The notes under the pieces are model-generated. The model worked only from the letters and a program-made list of their open reading frames with translations. It was not told where the DNA came from and did not search any database. Position numbers and translations under genes: made by a program. This document shows, piece by piece, positions 12,013 to 22,887 of a stretch of DNA of 64,000 nucleotides (its first letter is position 1; every line of letters begins with the position of its first letter). Source of the stretch: Hypomesus transpacificus (taxonomy: Eukaryota > Chordata > Actinopteri > Osmeriformes > Osmeridae). The stretch is from NCBI RefSeq assembly GCF_021917145.1, contig NW_025813733.1:290572-354571 (forward strand), given 5' to 3'.

Positions 12013-12640
12013 CACATTCACAAAAAATTTGTCTAATTAGCCTCTCCTCAGTTATTTGCTCTAATTACAGGGAGCTGAAATTGATTTCTACACAATCAAG
12101 GCGGTTGGGCTCTGCTTGGACAAAACACTTCCTGTTGTCTGCGATGGCCAATTGGGCCCATTACCCACTAAACCAAATGAGGGTTTCTGGTAAATTCATC
12201 AGAGACCAATCAGCAAGCCTGGGTGTTGATGCCAGTGTTGAGGTCAGTAATCTGCCTAGCAACCACTAGCCAGTCTGCTAACACAGCCATCTCATAAACA
12301 AATAGCAGGAACAAGGTGAGTTCTGGACACAGAAATACTGTCATCTCCTGCACAGTCTGTCTCTTGAAAGCCTGAAAACAAAGGAAGTCCATATGAGCAG
12401 AGTTTTGAAAGTGGTGCCAGGATTTGGGCCTGAAACATCTAGAACATAAATCACAAGTTCCATCTGGTGAACATTGGCTAAGCAATCATCTCTGTTTATG
12501 TCTTCATCTCATTCCTCTACCACCCCTCCCATCCCTCCAGCCCACACCTCCCATCCCTCCCTCTATCCCCTCATCCCCCCATCCCCTCATCCCTCCATTG
12601 CAGGGATGGGGGAGGGAGGGAGTCGATACAGTGAAAGAGT
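12013..12640. other. Low-repeat island with TAATTA-type motifs
   Basis: No gene recognised. Between 12030 and 12300 the sequence is repeat-free and contains ctaattagcc and ctaattacag within about 40 bp, the core of many homeodomain binding sites. This is compatible with a conserved enhancer, but nothing else in the sequence proves it. A C/T-rich stretch lies at 12510-12600. Confidence 0.35.
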
Positions 12641-12800
12641 TAGAGTTGAAGAGAGAGAGAGATCATGAGAAAGAGAGCAGCACAGAGAGAATAAAAAGAG
12701 ACGAGTTTCTGAAAAGCGAGATTCCGAGAAAGCAGGACCATAAGAGAGACAGACAGACATAGAGAGAGAAAGAGAGAGAGAGAGGGGGGGGGGGGGGGCT
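12641..12800. repeat. GA-rich repeat ending in a G-run
   Basis: Interrupted (GA)n followed by a G-run at about 12784-12798. Confidence 0.85.
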
Positions 12801-13134
12801 GGGGGGGACAGAACAGAGGTGCGCATCTCCAGAAGCCGTCTCATAAAAGGAGCTCGTTAAGACAGGCTCCGCCCGTCCATTCACCCCACGAGTCCTCGTC
12901 TTGCAGGACTATTTAAGTGGCTTCCATCTTGACTCCTTTCTCTTCCGCCGTGCAGCACTTTGATAGCTCAGCTTCAGTAAATCACTCAGTCCTCCTCTCC
13001 ACTCTCGTGGCATCAAACCAGTTGTTTGAGCAGCAATATTGGGTTTTTATAGAGTGTCATCATCAATGCTCCTCCACCCTTCCATCCCTCCACCCCTTCT
13101 CAACTCTACGTCAGACAGGGAAGAGAGTGTGGGT

Positions 13135-13397
13135 CTGAGTGTGTGTGTCTGTGTGTGTGTGAGTGTGTCTGTGTCTGTGTCTGCGTCTGTGTGTGAGTGT
13201 GTCTGTGTGTCCATGTGTGTGTGTCCGTGTCTGTGTGTGAGTGTGTGTGTCCGTGTGTGTGTGTCTGTGTGTGTGTGTCCGTGTGTGAGTGTGTGTGTGA
13301 GTGTGTGTGTGAGAGTGTGTGTCTGTGTCTGTGTGTGTGTCTGTGTGTGTCTGTGTGTGTGTCTGTGAGTGTGTGTGTGTGTCTGTGTGTGTGTGAG
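13135..13397. repeat. (TG)n-rich compound microsatellite
   Basis: Long TG tract interrupted by tctg, tccg and gagtg. It opens cysteine/valine-rich and threonine/histidine-rich spurious frames. Confidence 0.95.
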
Positions 13398-13554
13398 CGC
13401 ATGATACAGAGAGTGTCAGACTAACAGACATAAAAGACAAAAAGGAAAGAATGGAAGGTAATTTGTTGGAGTCAACCCCCTCACATCCAGCAACACCATG
13501 GTCCTTTCATTACACTATCCATCCCTCTCCTCACCCCTCTTCGCCCCTCCTCAC

Positions 13555-13893
13555 CCTGCACACTGGGTCCTGGGTCGTAACCCTGCACACAGGGTCCTAA
13601 CCCTGGACATACTGGGTCCTAACCCTGGACATACTGGGTCCTAACCCTGCACACTGGGTCCTGGGTCGTAACCCTGGACACACTGGGTCCTAACCCTGGA
13701 CACACTGGGTCCTGGGTCCTAACCCTGGACACACTGGGTCCTAACCCTGGACATACTGGGTCCTGGGTCCTAACCCTGGACACACTGGGTCCTGGGTCCT
13801 AACCCTGGACACACTGGGTCCTAACCCTGGACATACTGGGTCTTGGATCCTAACCCTGGACACACTGGGTCATGGGTCCTAACCCTGGCCTGC
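13555..13893. repeat. 22/29-bp minisatellite with a CCTAACCC core
   Basis: The unit gggtcctaaccctggacaca is followed by ctg. Some units carry an extra ctgggtc and are 29 bp. About 13 units. Confidence 0.93.
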
Positions 13894-14584
13894 ACATAAA
13901 CATTTCCCTCTGAGGGATCAATAAAGTATATCATCATCATTATCATCATGCATGCATGCATGCACATACATCAGCGTGTGTGCTTAAATAACACTCCAGC
14001 TGCATGGCCTGTGCTATACTACACAACCATATTCAGTGTGACACTTCCTAAGACGGAGAGGGGGGACCTGGCTTCCCTAGTGTCTTGGCTAATCAAAGAC
14101 ATGGGTCAAATAGAAGCACTGTTGTCAAGGCCATGCCCACTTCCTTTAACAAGGCCTCTGCTACGCACAGTTACTCTATAGATACTCATCTCAACAACCA
14201 CACACTGACACACCACTGATAAAACAGGACTTCAGTTGGAGTCCAGACTGTCCTCCTATGGTGTCACATTTCTGATGAGTCACAGCCCCATCTAGTGGTC
14301 ACAATGCAGAGCTGTAGGTTCCAGTCAAATCTCTAGCGAGCCCAATAGGTAAAACATATTTTCATACGTATTGGCGCTTGTAATATGCTTAAATGTGATT
14401 AAGTGAGGTGATTAAACCTGGACAGGAAGCCGTGCGTGTTTCTATATCCGTCCAGCCTCCCGACCAGGTCGAGGCGATGTCAACACCCTCCAGCAAACTG
14501 CTCATAGAGGACTAAGTCAGACGCCATTAACACAGTAAAAGATAGGAAATGAATAAGGCCGATGTATGGATGCAGAGTACTGCA
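13894..14584. other. Non-coding stretch with a LINE-like 3' end
   Basis: The segment around 13905-13935 (tgagggatcaataaagtata) resembles the 3' end of a fish LINE and runs into (ATC)n and (ATGC)n simple repeats at 13930-13965. The remainder is unique and I see no gene. Confidence 0.5.
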
Positions 14585-14850
14585 TTACCCTCTCTAACCT
14601 GTCTCTCTTTAGCCCTCTCTCCCCCTTCTCTCGCTCCCTACACGTCGCCCTCCTCTTCTCTCACTTCGATTCTCGTTCCCTCCCTCTCTTTCCATCTCTC
14701 CTCCTCTCTCTCCCCTCTCTCTCCCTCTCCTCTCTCTTTCTATCCTCTCTCCCTCTCTCACTCTGCTCTCTACGCTCTCCCCCTCATCTCTCTCTGCTTC
14801 TCACCTCTCCCTCCTTCTCTTCTCCCTCCCTCTCTCCTCTCTCTCCCTCC
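14585..14850. repeat. CT-rich simple repeat
   Basis: Polypyrimidine tract, the strand opposite of the GA tracts elsewhere. Confidence 0.9.
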
Positions 14851-15272
14851 ATGACTGATTATATTGCATGTGTCCATTTGTTCTCTGTGGTTTGTAATAG
14901 CCCGCTTGAACGTCCTTACCTGTTAAGTACAACAGAGTAATGAAGGTGAACTGGAGAATAAAAAAAGTTGGTGCGCTTTCTAAAGCCCGAGGCCAACTGT
15001 TTTCCAAAGGTAATTTACTTGACGAGAGCAGAGACTCCGTAGGCAGATGGGGGCAGATGCCCTGTCCTTACCGCTAATGTGTCATTGACTTAGCTTGAGA
15101 GGTTGAAGGTGATATAACAGTACTTTCTCTCTATGTTTCTATGTTTCTCTCGCTCTCTTCCCCCCTTTTTCTCTCTCTCTAATCTTCTTAATAAATGAAG
15201 AGTAGGTAGGATTCAAACCTTTGTAACATTTTCATAGTAAACAATTTAGTTTGTTTGAAGAGGCTCATTCCT
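14851..15272. other. Short unique stretch
   Basis: Repeat-poor sequence with balanced composition, no coding frame with support, and a small CT-rich patch at 15127-15182. Confidence 0.4.
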
Positions 15273-16225
15273 CATGTTACAGTGATACTCAACCCAGCTG
15301 CTCGTCATGTTACAGTGATACTCAACCCAGCCCCTCCTCATGTTACAGTGATACTCAACCCAGCCCCTCCTCATGTTACAGTGATACTCAACCCAGCTGC
15401 TCGTCATGTTACAGTGATACTCAACCCAGCTCCTCCTCATGTTACAGTGATACTCAACCCAGCTCCTCCTCGTGTTACAGCGATACTCAACCCAGCCCCT
15501 CCTCATGTTACAGTGATACTCAACCCAGCTGCTCGTCATGTTACAGTGATACTCAACCCAGCCCCTCGTCATGTTACAGTGATACTCAACCCAGCCCCTC
15601 GTCATGTTACAGTGATACTCAACCCAGCTCCTCCTCATGTTACAGTGATACTCAACCCAGCTCCTCCTCATGTTACTCAACCCAGCCCCTCGTCATGTTA
15701 CAGTGATACTTAACCCAGCCCCTCCTCATGTTACAGTGATACTCAACCCAGCTCCTCCTCATGTTACTCAACCCAGCCCCTCGTCATGTTACAGTGATAC
15801 TTAACCCAGCCCCTCCTCATGTTACAGTGATACTCAACCCAGCTCCTCCTCATGTTACTCAACCCAGCCCCTCGTCATGTTACAGTGATACTTAACCCAG
15901 CCCCTCCTCATGTTACAGTGATACTCAACCCAGCTCCTCCTCATGTTACTCAACCCAGCCCCTCGTCATGTTACAGTGATACTTAACCCAGCCCCTCCTC
16001 ATGTTACAGTGATACTCAACCCAGCTCCTCCTCATGTTCCTCAACCCAGCCCCTCGTCATGTTACAGTGATACTTAACCCAGCCCCTCCTCATGTTACAG
16101 TGATACTCAACCCAGCCCCTCGTCATGTTACAGTGATACTTAACCCAGCCCCTCGTCATGTTACAGTGATACTCAACCCAGCTCCTCCTCATGTTACAGT
16201 GATACTCAACCCAGCTCCTCGTCAT
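15273..16225. repeat. 33-bp minisatellite with 91-bp higher-order repeat
   Basis: The core catgttacagtgatactcaa is followed by cccagcccctcct. Until about 15660 units are spaced at 33 bp. From about 15664 to 16040 the pattern is 33+33+25 bp, the 25-bp unit lacking acagtgat, repeated about four times as a 91-bp higher-order unit. The last part returns to simple 33-bp units. Because 33 is a multiple of three, long repeat frames on both strands are open; they are not genes. Confidence 0.95.
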
Positions 16226-17351
16226 GCAGTGCAGGGGGATTAGTGTGTGGCATACTCCCCATAGAGAACTTCCATCAACTGCATAACTAATACCAAATAC
16301 TACAGTTTAATCTTCCGGCCAAGATTCAAATCCTAAAACATCTGGTGATGGCCAGGTGTCACACCTACACTATAGGTGTCTGAGGTATTTAACTAAGGAT
16401 TACAAGGTAAAATACTGTTCATTTAGTGGCAGAGCATCAAATACTATTCACAGATGCACTCAGATCAGCACCTATAACCAACCTAGACCCTCAGATCAAC
16501 ACCTAAACCTCAGTTCAGGACCTGTGTCTCTTTTAGGAGAGACACACAAATAAACTCTACAGTGACCACTGTTAATATGACAGACAGACAGACAAACAGA
16601 CACAGACAGACAGACAAACAGAGCAGGATGAATCCCATATCCAGAGGAAAGCCGAGAGAGGAAGAGGATTAGTGATGATACTGTATAGTAAATAATGTTG
16701 ATAGGAGTAACAGAAATAAACTGCAGTTGTAAAAGAAACTCATAAGAAACAGCTAAAGAAAACGACAATTTGGATGTTGCCGTGACAGTTGCGACAGATG
16801 AATAGTTTAGCGTTCCATGCAGATTTAGAGATCGTACCTTAAAATCCCCCCTGTGTATCAATAATGCTGCCTGCTAAATAAATACAGTTTGAATTATTGG
16901 GTGTGGTTGCCTTTGGCAAGGCATCGTTTTAGGCATAATTTAAGTTTGTTTGGCAAAAAGTGAAGCTAGCGGTAGCTAACTATCTAGCCACGGTCGTCAC
17001 TAACTCGCGCGCGATTACCTACACGACAGCAGAACATCAGTTAGCTAAGTAGATCGACAACGTTTTTAACTAACTTCTGGGAGATAAACTGCTCGATACC
17101 TTAAACAACAGGACAGCTGCAGAAACGCCACAAACAAAGGCCAGGGTGTTCCCATGTAGCTAGCTAGGGTTATGTTTCCAGGCTGTGAACACCGCTGTAT
17201 TTTGTACGCACTTCGACTGGTTATTTGTTTTGATTCCCACAGCGGTATTCTACTAGCACTAGCTACAGTAGTTAGCTTAATAGCTGTACAATTTACTTAC
17301 CCGTCCGGGAGTCAGGTCTGCATCCACGAGCAAGACGGAGCACAAACTAAA
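16226..17351. other. Unique non-coding stretch left of the duplication array
   Basis: No gene recognised. A short cagacagacag repeat lies at 16577-16622. Copies of agctagc-type motifs occur near 16960-17290. This is the single-copy left flank of the tandem array. Confidence 0.5.
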
Positions 17352-17717
17352 GTTTTCAGATGAACTTTCAGTGATGATACTTTCCAGACATGCATTGGTA
17401 GGCTACCCGACCTGACTATCTTCATCACCTTCCAATCACCCGCCTCCCCCGTTCTCTGTTAATTACTTAACGAGCTCTTATTGGGAGATAATGGACCTGA
17501 CGGTGTCTGATCCTGTCATATTAGACCTGCCAAATGAGAGCAGGGCAGCCTATCAGGGAGGACACAGTGTTACACCAGTCTGATAACCCTTCCACTACAT
17601 TCTACAGTCATGTTTAAATTGTATACATTTAGTGGTCGCTTTTATCCGAACAGACATGCTAACTTTTCAGTTGGTAGGGTACAGCCGAAAATCAAGGATT
17701 AGAAGTGCCTTGTTCCA

Positions 17718-17900
17718 AGGCCGTAATCATAAGGGGGACACATCCCCCCAATATTCAAATCTGGTCAAAACTACCCCCCAATATATTGAAATAAAAATAT
17801 AAATGTGCTACCCTACGACAGGCAACCACGGACGCTGTCCGAAATCATCATAACAAAAATTAATTCGTCCCCCCCAATGTTGACTCCATGGCTACGGCTT
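17718..17900. mobile_element. Miniature inverted-repeat element present only in copy 1
   Basis: The ends ggccgtaatcataaggggg and, on the complement, agccgtagccatggagtc are imperfect inverted repeats, each followed by a G-rich gggggac/ggggggac. The segment is absent from the same position in copies 2-4, which supports a mobile insertion in copy 1 or loss before amplification. Confidence 0.6.
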
Positions 17901-18444
17901 GTTCTATGTCTATTCACCTGGATTTCCCTGTGATTTTGCTGCTTGTGTGCGTGTGTAGTGGAAAGTGTGAATGACACTATACTGACCCCTAGTGTAGAAA
18001 TGCTGGAACAGCACCCAGGGAGATGGGGCAGACAGTGCCTTCGTAATGAGAACAGCATCACCTGCTCATAGTTTGTTGTTCTGCTGAGCGTCGGACGATT
18101 CACACCTCTGCATCGTCCATTATTTTATGATAATGAACACCTCGTCGGGCATTATCCCTTACATATTAAAGTGTAAGTTAACACTAGACCACTCTAGTCA
18201 TATTTCTTAAGTGAAATACCTTAGAAGATAAATACATATGCCAGGTTGACATTGGTGTTACGAAAGCAACACAGCTACAGCTAATACAATTTGTAATAGC
18301 TGTGTTAGATTTATAGTAGGTGTGTGATTGATCAAGGATTGACCATAATCAATAGTATCTGAGCTGTCAGATGGCCTTAAAGACCAGACCGGAAAGAAAT
18401 CAAAGTGAGAGGCATCACCCTCAAAAGAAGAATCCAAAACTCTT

Positions 18445-18906
18445 GTGCTCAATGTTGAAGACTGTGAGTATGCCTTCAGAACTCTCTGCTTGGCAGCTCA
18501 AGAAGGCACAACATTTCCTGACACTACCCTCAACCGGTTAGTAGTGGTTTGGCACAAAGATGGACTCCTTCTCTGCGGCGGCAGAATTCAGATCTTCAGA
18601 GAAAACAAATCTTTAGTGCCTATTCTCCATCAAGATGTGTGGATTTCTACATTGCTCGCACGACAAACCCACAATATCAATCATGAGGGTACAGCAGGAA
18701 CACCGTTGAGAATGAGAAGAAAGGCCTGGGTGGTTAAGGGAAGAAGGATTGTCAAAAAAATTTTGGACAATTGCGTAATCTGCAGGAAAGCTAAATGGTG
18801 TCAACAAATAATGAACGACCTATCACCTGAGCGAACCGCACCAGCAGCTCCATTTCAGTTCACTGCCGTGATAATCTATTGTAAAAGTGTGCTTAAGTGT
18901 TTTTAG
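18445..18906 (+). pseudogene. BEL/Pao retrotransposon pol fragment (integrase zinc finger), copy 1
   Basis: A fragment of the pol polyprotein of a BEL/Pao-type LTR retrotransposon. It covers the linker after RNase H and the integrase N-terminal HHCC zinc finger: HNINH supplies the two histidines and CVIC the two cysteines, separated by a basic RMRRKAWVVKGRR stretch. The protein stops soon after the zinc finger, so the DDE catalytic core is missing, and I see no flanking LTRs. In this copy a TGA at about 18405 cuts off the upstream part that is open in copies 2-4. It reads KKIL before the zinc-finger cysteines, as copy 4 does. A transposition-dead relic is most likely. Confidence 0.8.
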
Positions 18907-19270
18907 TTAGTAATTTATATCTGACTGCTGTGTGCTCGTGTTAGTTCATGCAATGGCATGTTTATTGTAGAGTGGGAGTAATGCTTGTTTGAAGTATGTT
19001 GTTTGGTGAAACGGTGTAAGGGTGAGAATAACCTGGTGCTTGTTTGTGTATTTGATGGAGGGCAGTTTATGAGTGCTGTATCTTTTGTGTTTGTTTCTTG
19101 TAAAGGTTTTCAACCAGAAAAGACGTAGAAGAATTTTAACTAACTAAAATAAACCAAAGAAGAATGAAGAAACCGTCTGAGTCGTTTCCATTTTTACCCC
19201 TGTTGATGGCCAAGGCCTTTTCCAAGTTTGGGCAGAAGCTAAGAATCCCTTGATAACCTGACAGTATCAG

Positions 19271-19680
19271 GGGCCCTGAGGCAGTGGGGGGCCACAACAT
19301 TGTAAGGGGGCCCTGAGGCAGTGGGGGGCCACAACATTGTAAGGGGGCCCTGAGGCAGTAGGGGGCCTCAACATTGTAAGGGGGCCCTGAGGCAGTGGGG
19401 GGCCACAACATTGTAAGGGGGCCCTGAGGCAGTGGGGGGCCTCAACATTGTAAGGGGGCCCTGAGGCAGTGGGGGGCCACAACATTGTAAGGGGGCCCTG
19501 AGGCAGTGGGGGGCCACAACATTGTAAGGGGGCCCTGAGGCAGTGGGGGGCCACAACATTGTAAGGGGGCCCTGAGGCAGTGGGGGGCCTCAACATTGTA
19601 AGGGGGCCCTGAGGCAGTGGGGGGCCACAACATTGTAAGGGGGCCCTGAGGCAGTGGGGGGCCTCAACATTGTAAGGGGC
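19271..19680. repeat. 37-bp minisatellite, 11 copies (array copy 1)
   Basis: Each unit contains ggggccctgaggcagt and ends in caacattgtaag. Units alternate between a ccacaac and a cctcaac variant in a fixed order. The same order recurs in all four array copies. Minus-strand frames of up to 109 codons through it are artefacts. Confidence 0.97.
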
Positions 19681-19974
19681 CCCCTAAAAGGCTTAGGACA
19701 GCTCTGATGAAACTGTATAGTGAAATGACATACTGGTTTTTATTGTTTCAACAATGCAACACTGGCATCCTGTGGCTTGTCATGAAATAATCTTTCAAGA
19801 AAGAAGTTCAAAGAATTTGTTTTTTTATTAACTCTTGAATTTACAGCGCATGCCTTTTCTTTACCAATCAAAACATGAAAATAAAAGCCAGAAAGACATT
19901 TCAATAAATTTCATAGGAACAATAAATGATCCTCTCTTAGGTCTGCCATCATATTTTTCTTTACTGCATCAACA

Positions 19975-21084
19975 TTAATGATCGTCTTTCAGAGTAGCAT
20001 CAACTTGCATACGGGACTCCACAACCATTTCACCCATCTTGAAGGACTTCAGCTGGAAGGCACCTTTGATCCTGATGTAGTCGATGTCCATGCTCTTTCG
20101 GTTGGGGAACGGTATTGTGTGACCACTAGGGAGTTTTATCTTGAAAAGAGTCTTGCTTTCCAAAGCTATAACAATCTGTGGAAGGTTTTATGGTATTATT
20201 ACCCCCAAAACGTCACTGGAGTTTTTAAAATGCCATTAAACAACTTTTTGAATGGCTTCCTGTTTCAAACAAAAGCTTGTGTGACGAGTATGAAACAGAC
20301 GTGGTCTTGCAAGTTCCGTCAGTTTTCCGGATCGTGTTCATCCTTCACCGAGGATCGAACACACCATCTCTGACTTCCCAAGCGCCACCACTACCAGCTA
20401 CGCCAAAGAAAAGCTAGCTCTTCATTGACGTGGGTGGCCTGTTAGATACCTGAGGAGCGAGTTTCACGGTTCTAACTCCATTACACTTGTATGCATTTTC
20501 ATTTTCCTCCATCATACTGCAAGCTCTTACCGTGACATAGCTGCCCCTTTGCAGGGTGTTTGCCTCCCTTATCTCGTGTTCCCATACACTGTTCGTCATC
20601 GAGTTGACCACAATTGTGGTACCATCTTGAGGATCATCCCAACGGGGGTTAAAGTGCACTGCAAAATTCTTAGGATCACAACCCAGGAATATTCCAAACC
20701 TGAAAGAACAGAAGTTGGGGTTTGAAATCACTAACAGATGTACAACTCAGTCAAGTGTGACTCTCTCAATAGGATGGGGTTTACACAAACTAACATGCAG
20801 ATAGGCTGTTTTACAATACAATGTGAGATTAAGTAAGTAAAAGTTAATTTTGTTTACTCGCACAGTTTGTTTATCTTAAATGTTATCATATATTACCGTT
20901 TGCCATCATCAGGAATCTTCCCATACACTGTCAGTTGTTGTCCAACAGCCAGATCCAGATTATTTATATCCAGCTCCTGGAAACAGCAATGTGGTACATG
21001 AGAAAGGCCAATGTCATTTCTAGACATATTGTGTCACTACTGTATTCTAAACACCATGTGTACAAATAAAAAAAACCTTACCAT
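19975..21084 (-). CDS. Galectin (prototype, single carbohydrate domain), array copy 1
   Basis: A minus-strand gene reconstructed from GT-AG sites. Coding exons are 21082-21110 (only its final ATG is coding), 20897-20976, 20531-20699 and 19975-20175, with stop TGA/TAA-type termination at 19975. A non-coding exon 1 lies at 21445 to about 21493. The spliced product is 150 residues, normal for a single-domain galectin, with no signal peptide, fitting the family's non-classical secretion. Sugar-binding residues are H43, N45, R47 (in HFNPR), N60 (VVNS), W67, E70 and R72. This spacing is identical to that of vertebrate galectin-1, so galactoside binding is expected. LPSGHTIPFPNR marks the last exon. 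The C-terminus (after about residue 133) is longer than usual and polar. Exon phases match the LGALS1 layout. The exact paralogue name cannot be decided from sequence alone. Confidence 0.9.
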
Positions 21085-21351
21085 TATTTCACTGATGATG
21101 AGGCTTGGACCTGTGGTGTGTTTGCCATTGTAAGAGAAACGTATTAGAAAAAAATTGATATAACTTTGTATAACAACTGTTTTTATGTTGATAAATTAGC
21201 TCTTTTTACTGTGACATTAATTTGAATAAACTCCTCAAAATTGCCCCGACACAATATTTATGAAAACGTAATACAACAATTGAATTAATTAAAATGTCAT
21301 AGAATCATGTGGTATACCATGCCACCTCTAAAAAAAAAATCAGCTAATGTC

Positions 21352-21372
21352 TGTGTGTGTGTGTGTGTGTGT
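21352..21372. repeat. (TG)n microsatellite in galectin intron 1
   Basis: TG run in the first intron. It is 4 bp shorter in array copy 3, one of the few length differences between copies. Confidence 0.9.
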
Positions 21373-21444
21373 TTGTGTGTGGTTGTGTTGGCAAAGAGTT
21401 CAAATAAAACATGGCCAGATGTCAACCCTAGTCATAGAACTCAC

Positions 21445-21525
21445 CTGTGGATGAAGTCTTCTTCTGAGATGGAGGTGATGCTGGGTGTTGATGTGAGGAG
21501 TAGAGAGAGATCTCAGTTATATATA
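21445..21525 (-). promoter_or_regulatory. TATA-box promoter and non-coding exon 1 of galectin copy 1
   Basis: On the minus strand a TATATATA box occupies 21518-21525. About 25-30 bp downstream lies the presumed start of a short exon (to 21445) that ends in a consensus donor (CACAG|GTGAGT). This exon has no ATG, so it is 5' untranslated. The same block is conserved in copies 2 and 3 and in the relic at 57157-57237. Confidence 0.75.
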
Positions 21526-21941
21526 CACCAGGCTGGAGGAGGGAGGGTCAGGCACGTCCTAACATGAACAATGGCCTTCATGAGAACTTCTTGATACAGA
21601 CTCCTTTTACATGAGTCATACATATTGTTTTTTAGAGAAACATTTCCTGAAGAGATTCCATTGAGGCCATCCAGCGTCACACAAGAGCAGTGCCATCAAC
21701 AGGACCATCCCAATAAGGTTTAACTTGCAATGCCATATTCTTATCATGACAACCAAGGCATATTGCAGAGCTGAAAGCAGATGGTTCTGACAACCTTGTA
21801 CAACTTTTCTTTCTTTTCTTTTTTTTTTTTACTGAATTTTTACGGAAGCACATTCACAAATGTATTTATTTTTGACACCTGTTCTCATAATTATGAGATA
21901 TTTTCTCTTAATTACTAGATAAGGTGTCTTATTTGTTTTCA

Positions 21942-22620
21942 GAATCAGAAGGGATTTTATTCGCCATGAATGTCACAAGGAATTTACTTTGGCAGGGAGG
22001 TGCATACATTAAACATATAGGAATATTGAAACTTAGATATGTGGACTAACTATACAAAAGGAGCAAAGTCTAGCTAATACTAAGGGGGGTCTAGCTAATA
22101 CTAAGGAGAATAAAATAAAAAATATAAGTAGTCATAATTTACAATCTAACCTTAAAAAAACAGATAGTGCAAGAGAACGATACAATAGTGCAAATTGAAA
22201 TGTGCAGGGTGTCATTGGGCAGCTTGTGATTTAAAGTCAGTGAGAGTCCTTGGCCTTGTTATAGTGGCTGACAGCAGATGGGAAGAAACTGTTCTTGTGG
22301 CGTGAGGTTTTGGTCTTGATGGACCGCAGCCTTCTGCCGGACGGGAGTAACTGAAACAGGGAGTGTCCAAGGTGGGAGGGGTCGGCCACAATCTTCCTCG
22401 CTCGCCTCAGGGACCTCGGGGTGTGCAGATCCTCGAGGGAAGGCAGATTGCAGCCGATCACCTTCTCAGCAGTGCGGATGATACGCTGCAGTCTGCTCTT
22501 GTCCTTGGCAGTGGCAGCAGTGTACCAGATGGTGATAGAAGAAGTGAGGATGGACTCAATGATGGCTGTGTAGAAGTGCACCATCATTGTCTTTGACAGG
22601 TTGAATTTCTTCAGCAGGCA
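21942..22620 (-). mobile_element. Non-LTR retrotransposon 3' fragment (ORF2 C-terminus and tail), copy 1
   Basis: A minus-strand open frame at 22237-22587 matches the C-terminal tail typical of fish LINE ORF2 proteins: FYTAIIESILTSSITIWY, LQRIIRTAEKVIG, LRRARKIVADPSHLGH and LLPSGRRLRSI motifs. Downstream on the same strand, the sequence ends in gcgaataaaatcccttctg near 21942, a usual LINE 3' end. It is 5'-truncated, with no reverse transcriptase core. The clade is not assigned. Confidence 0.8.
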
Positions 22621-22833
22621 GATTACATTTCTTCATTTCTTTGTGAATGCAAAACTCTTCTGTAATAGAAGGCTGCAGCAACTTTAAAGCAAAGAATGTG
22701 TTTGTGTGAATGTGTTCTGCTATTGTAGGCTACTTCACAAGAAACAATATATAGGGGAGGGGAACAACCAAAAACAAAACTCTATTTGCGATTTTAAAGA
22801 GAATAAATCTTTCTTGGTCCACACACATTCGTG

Positions 22834-22837
<4 letters not shown>

Positions 22838-22884
<47 letters not shown>
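22838..22884. repeat. (CA)n microsatellite, copy 1
   Basis: CA run of about 23 units. The counterparts are at 32156-32202 (same length) and 45444-45482 (8 bp shorter). Confidence 0.95.

Positions 22885-22887
<3 letters not shown>

Noticed and set aside
15246..16243. 11-residue repeat proteins and a CRISPR-like look to the 33-bp array
   Set aside because: The units are contiguous with no unique spacers, and a CRISPR array is not expected in a vertebrate genome. It is a minisatellite.
18445..18906. An endogenous retrovirus or complete LTR element
   Set aside because: Only the integrase finger region is present, with BEL/Pao-type motifs, no LTR pair, no gag, no RT and no envelope-like frame nearby.
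19136..19633. Overlapping minus-strand frames of 63-109 codons (and their equivalents in copies 2-4)
   Set aside because: All are translations of the 37-bp minisatellite.
19978..20373. 131-codon plus-strand frame opposite the last galectin exon (also in copies 2-4)
   Set aside because: It is the antisense shadow of the galectin exon; the minus-strand exon has the family motif and proper splice sites.
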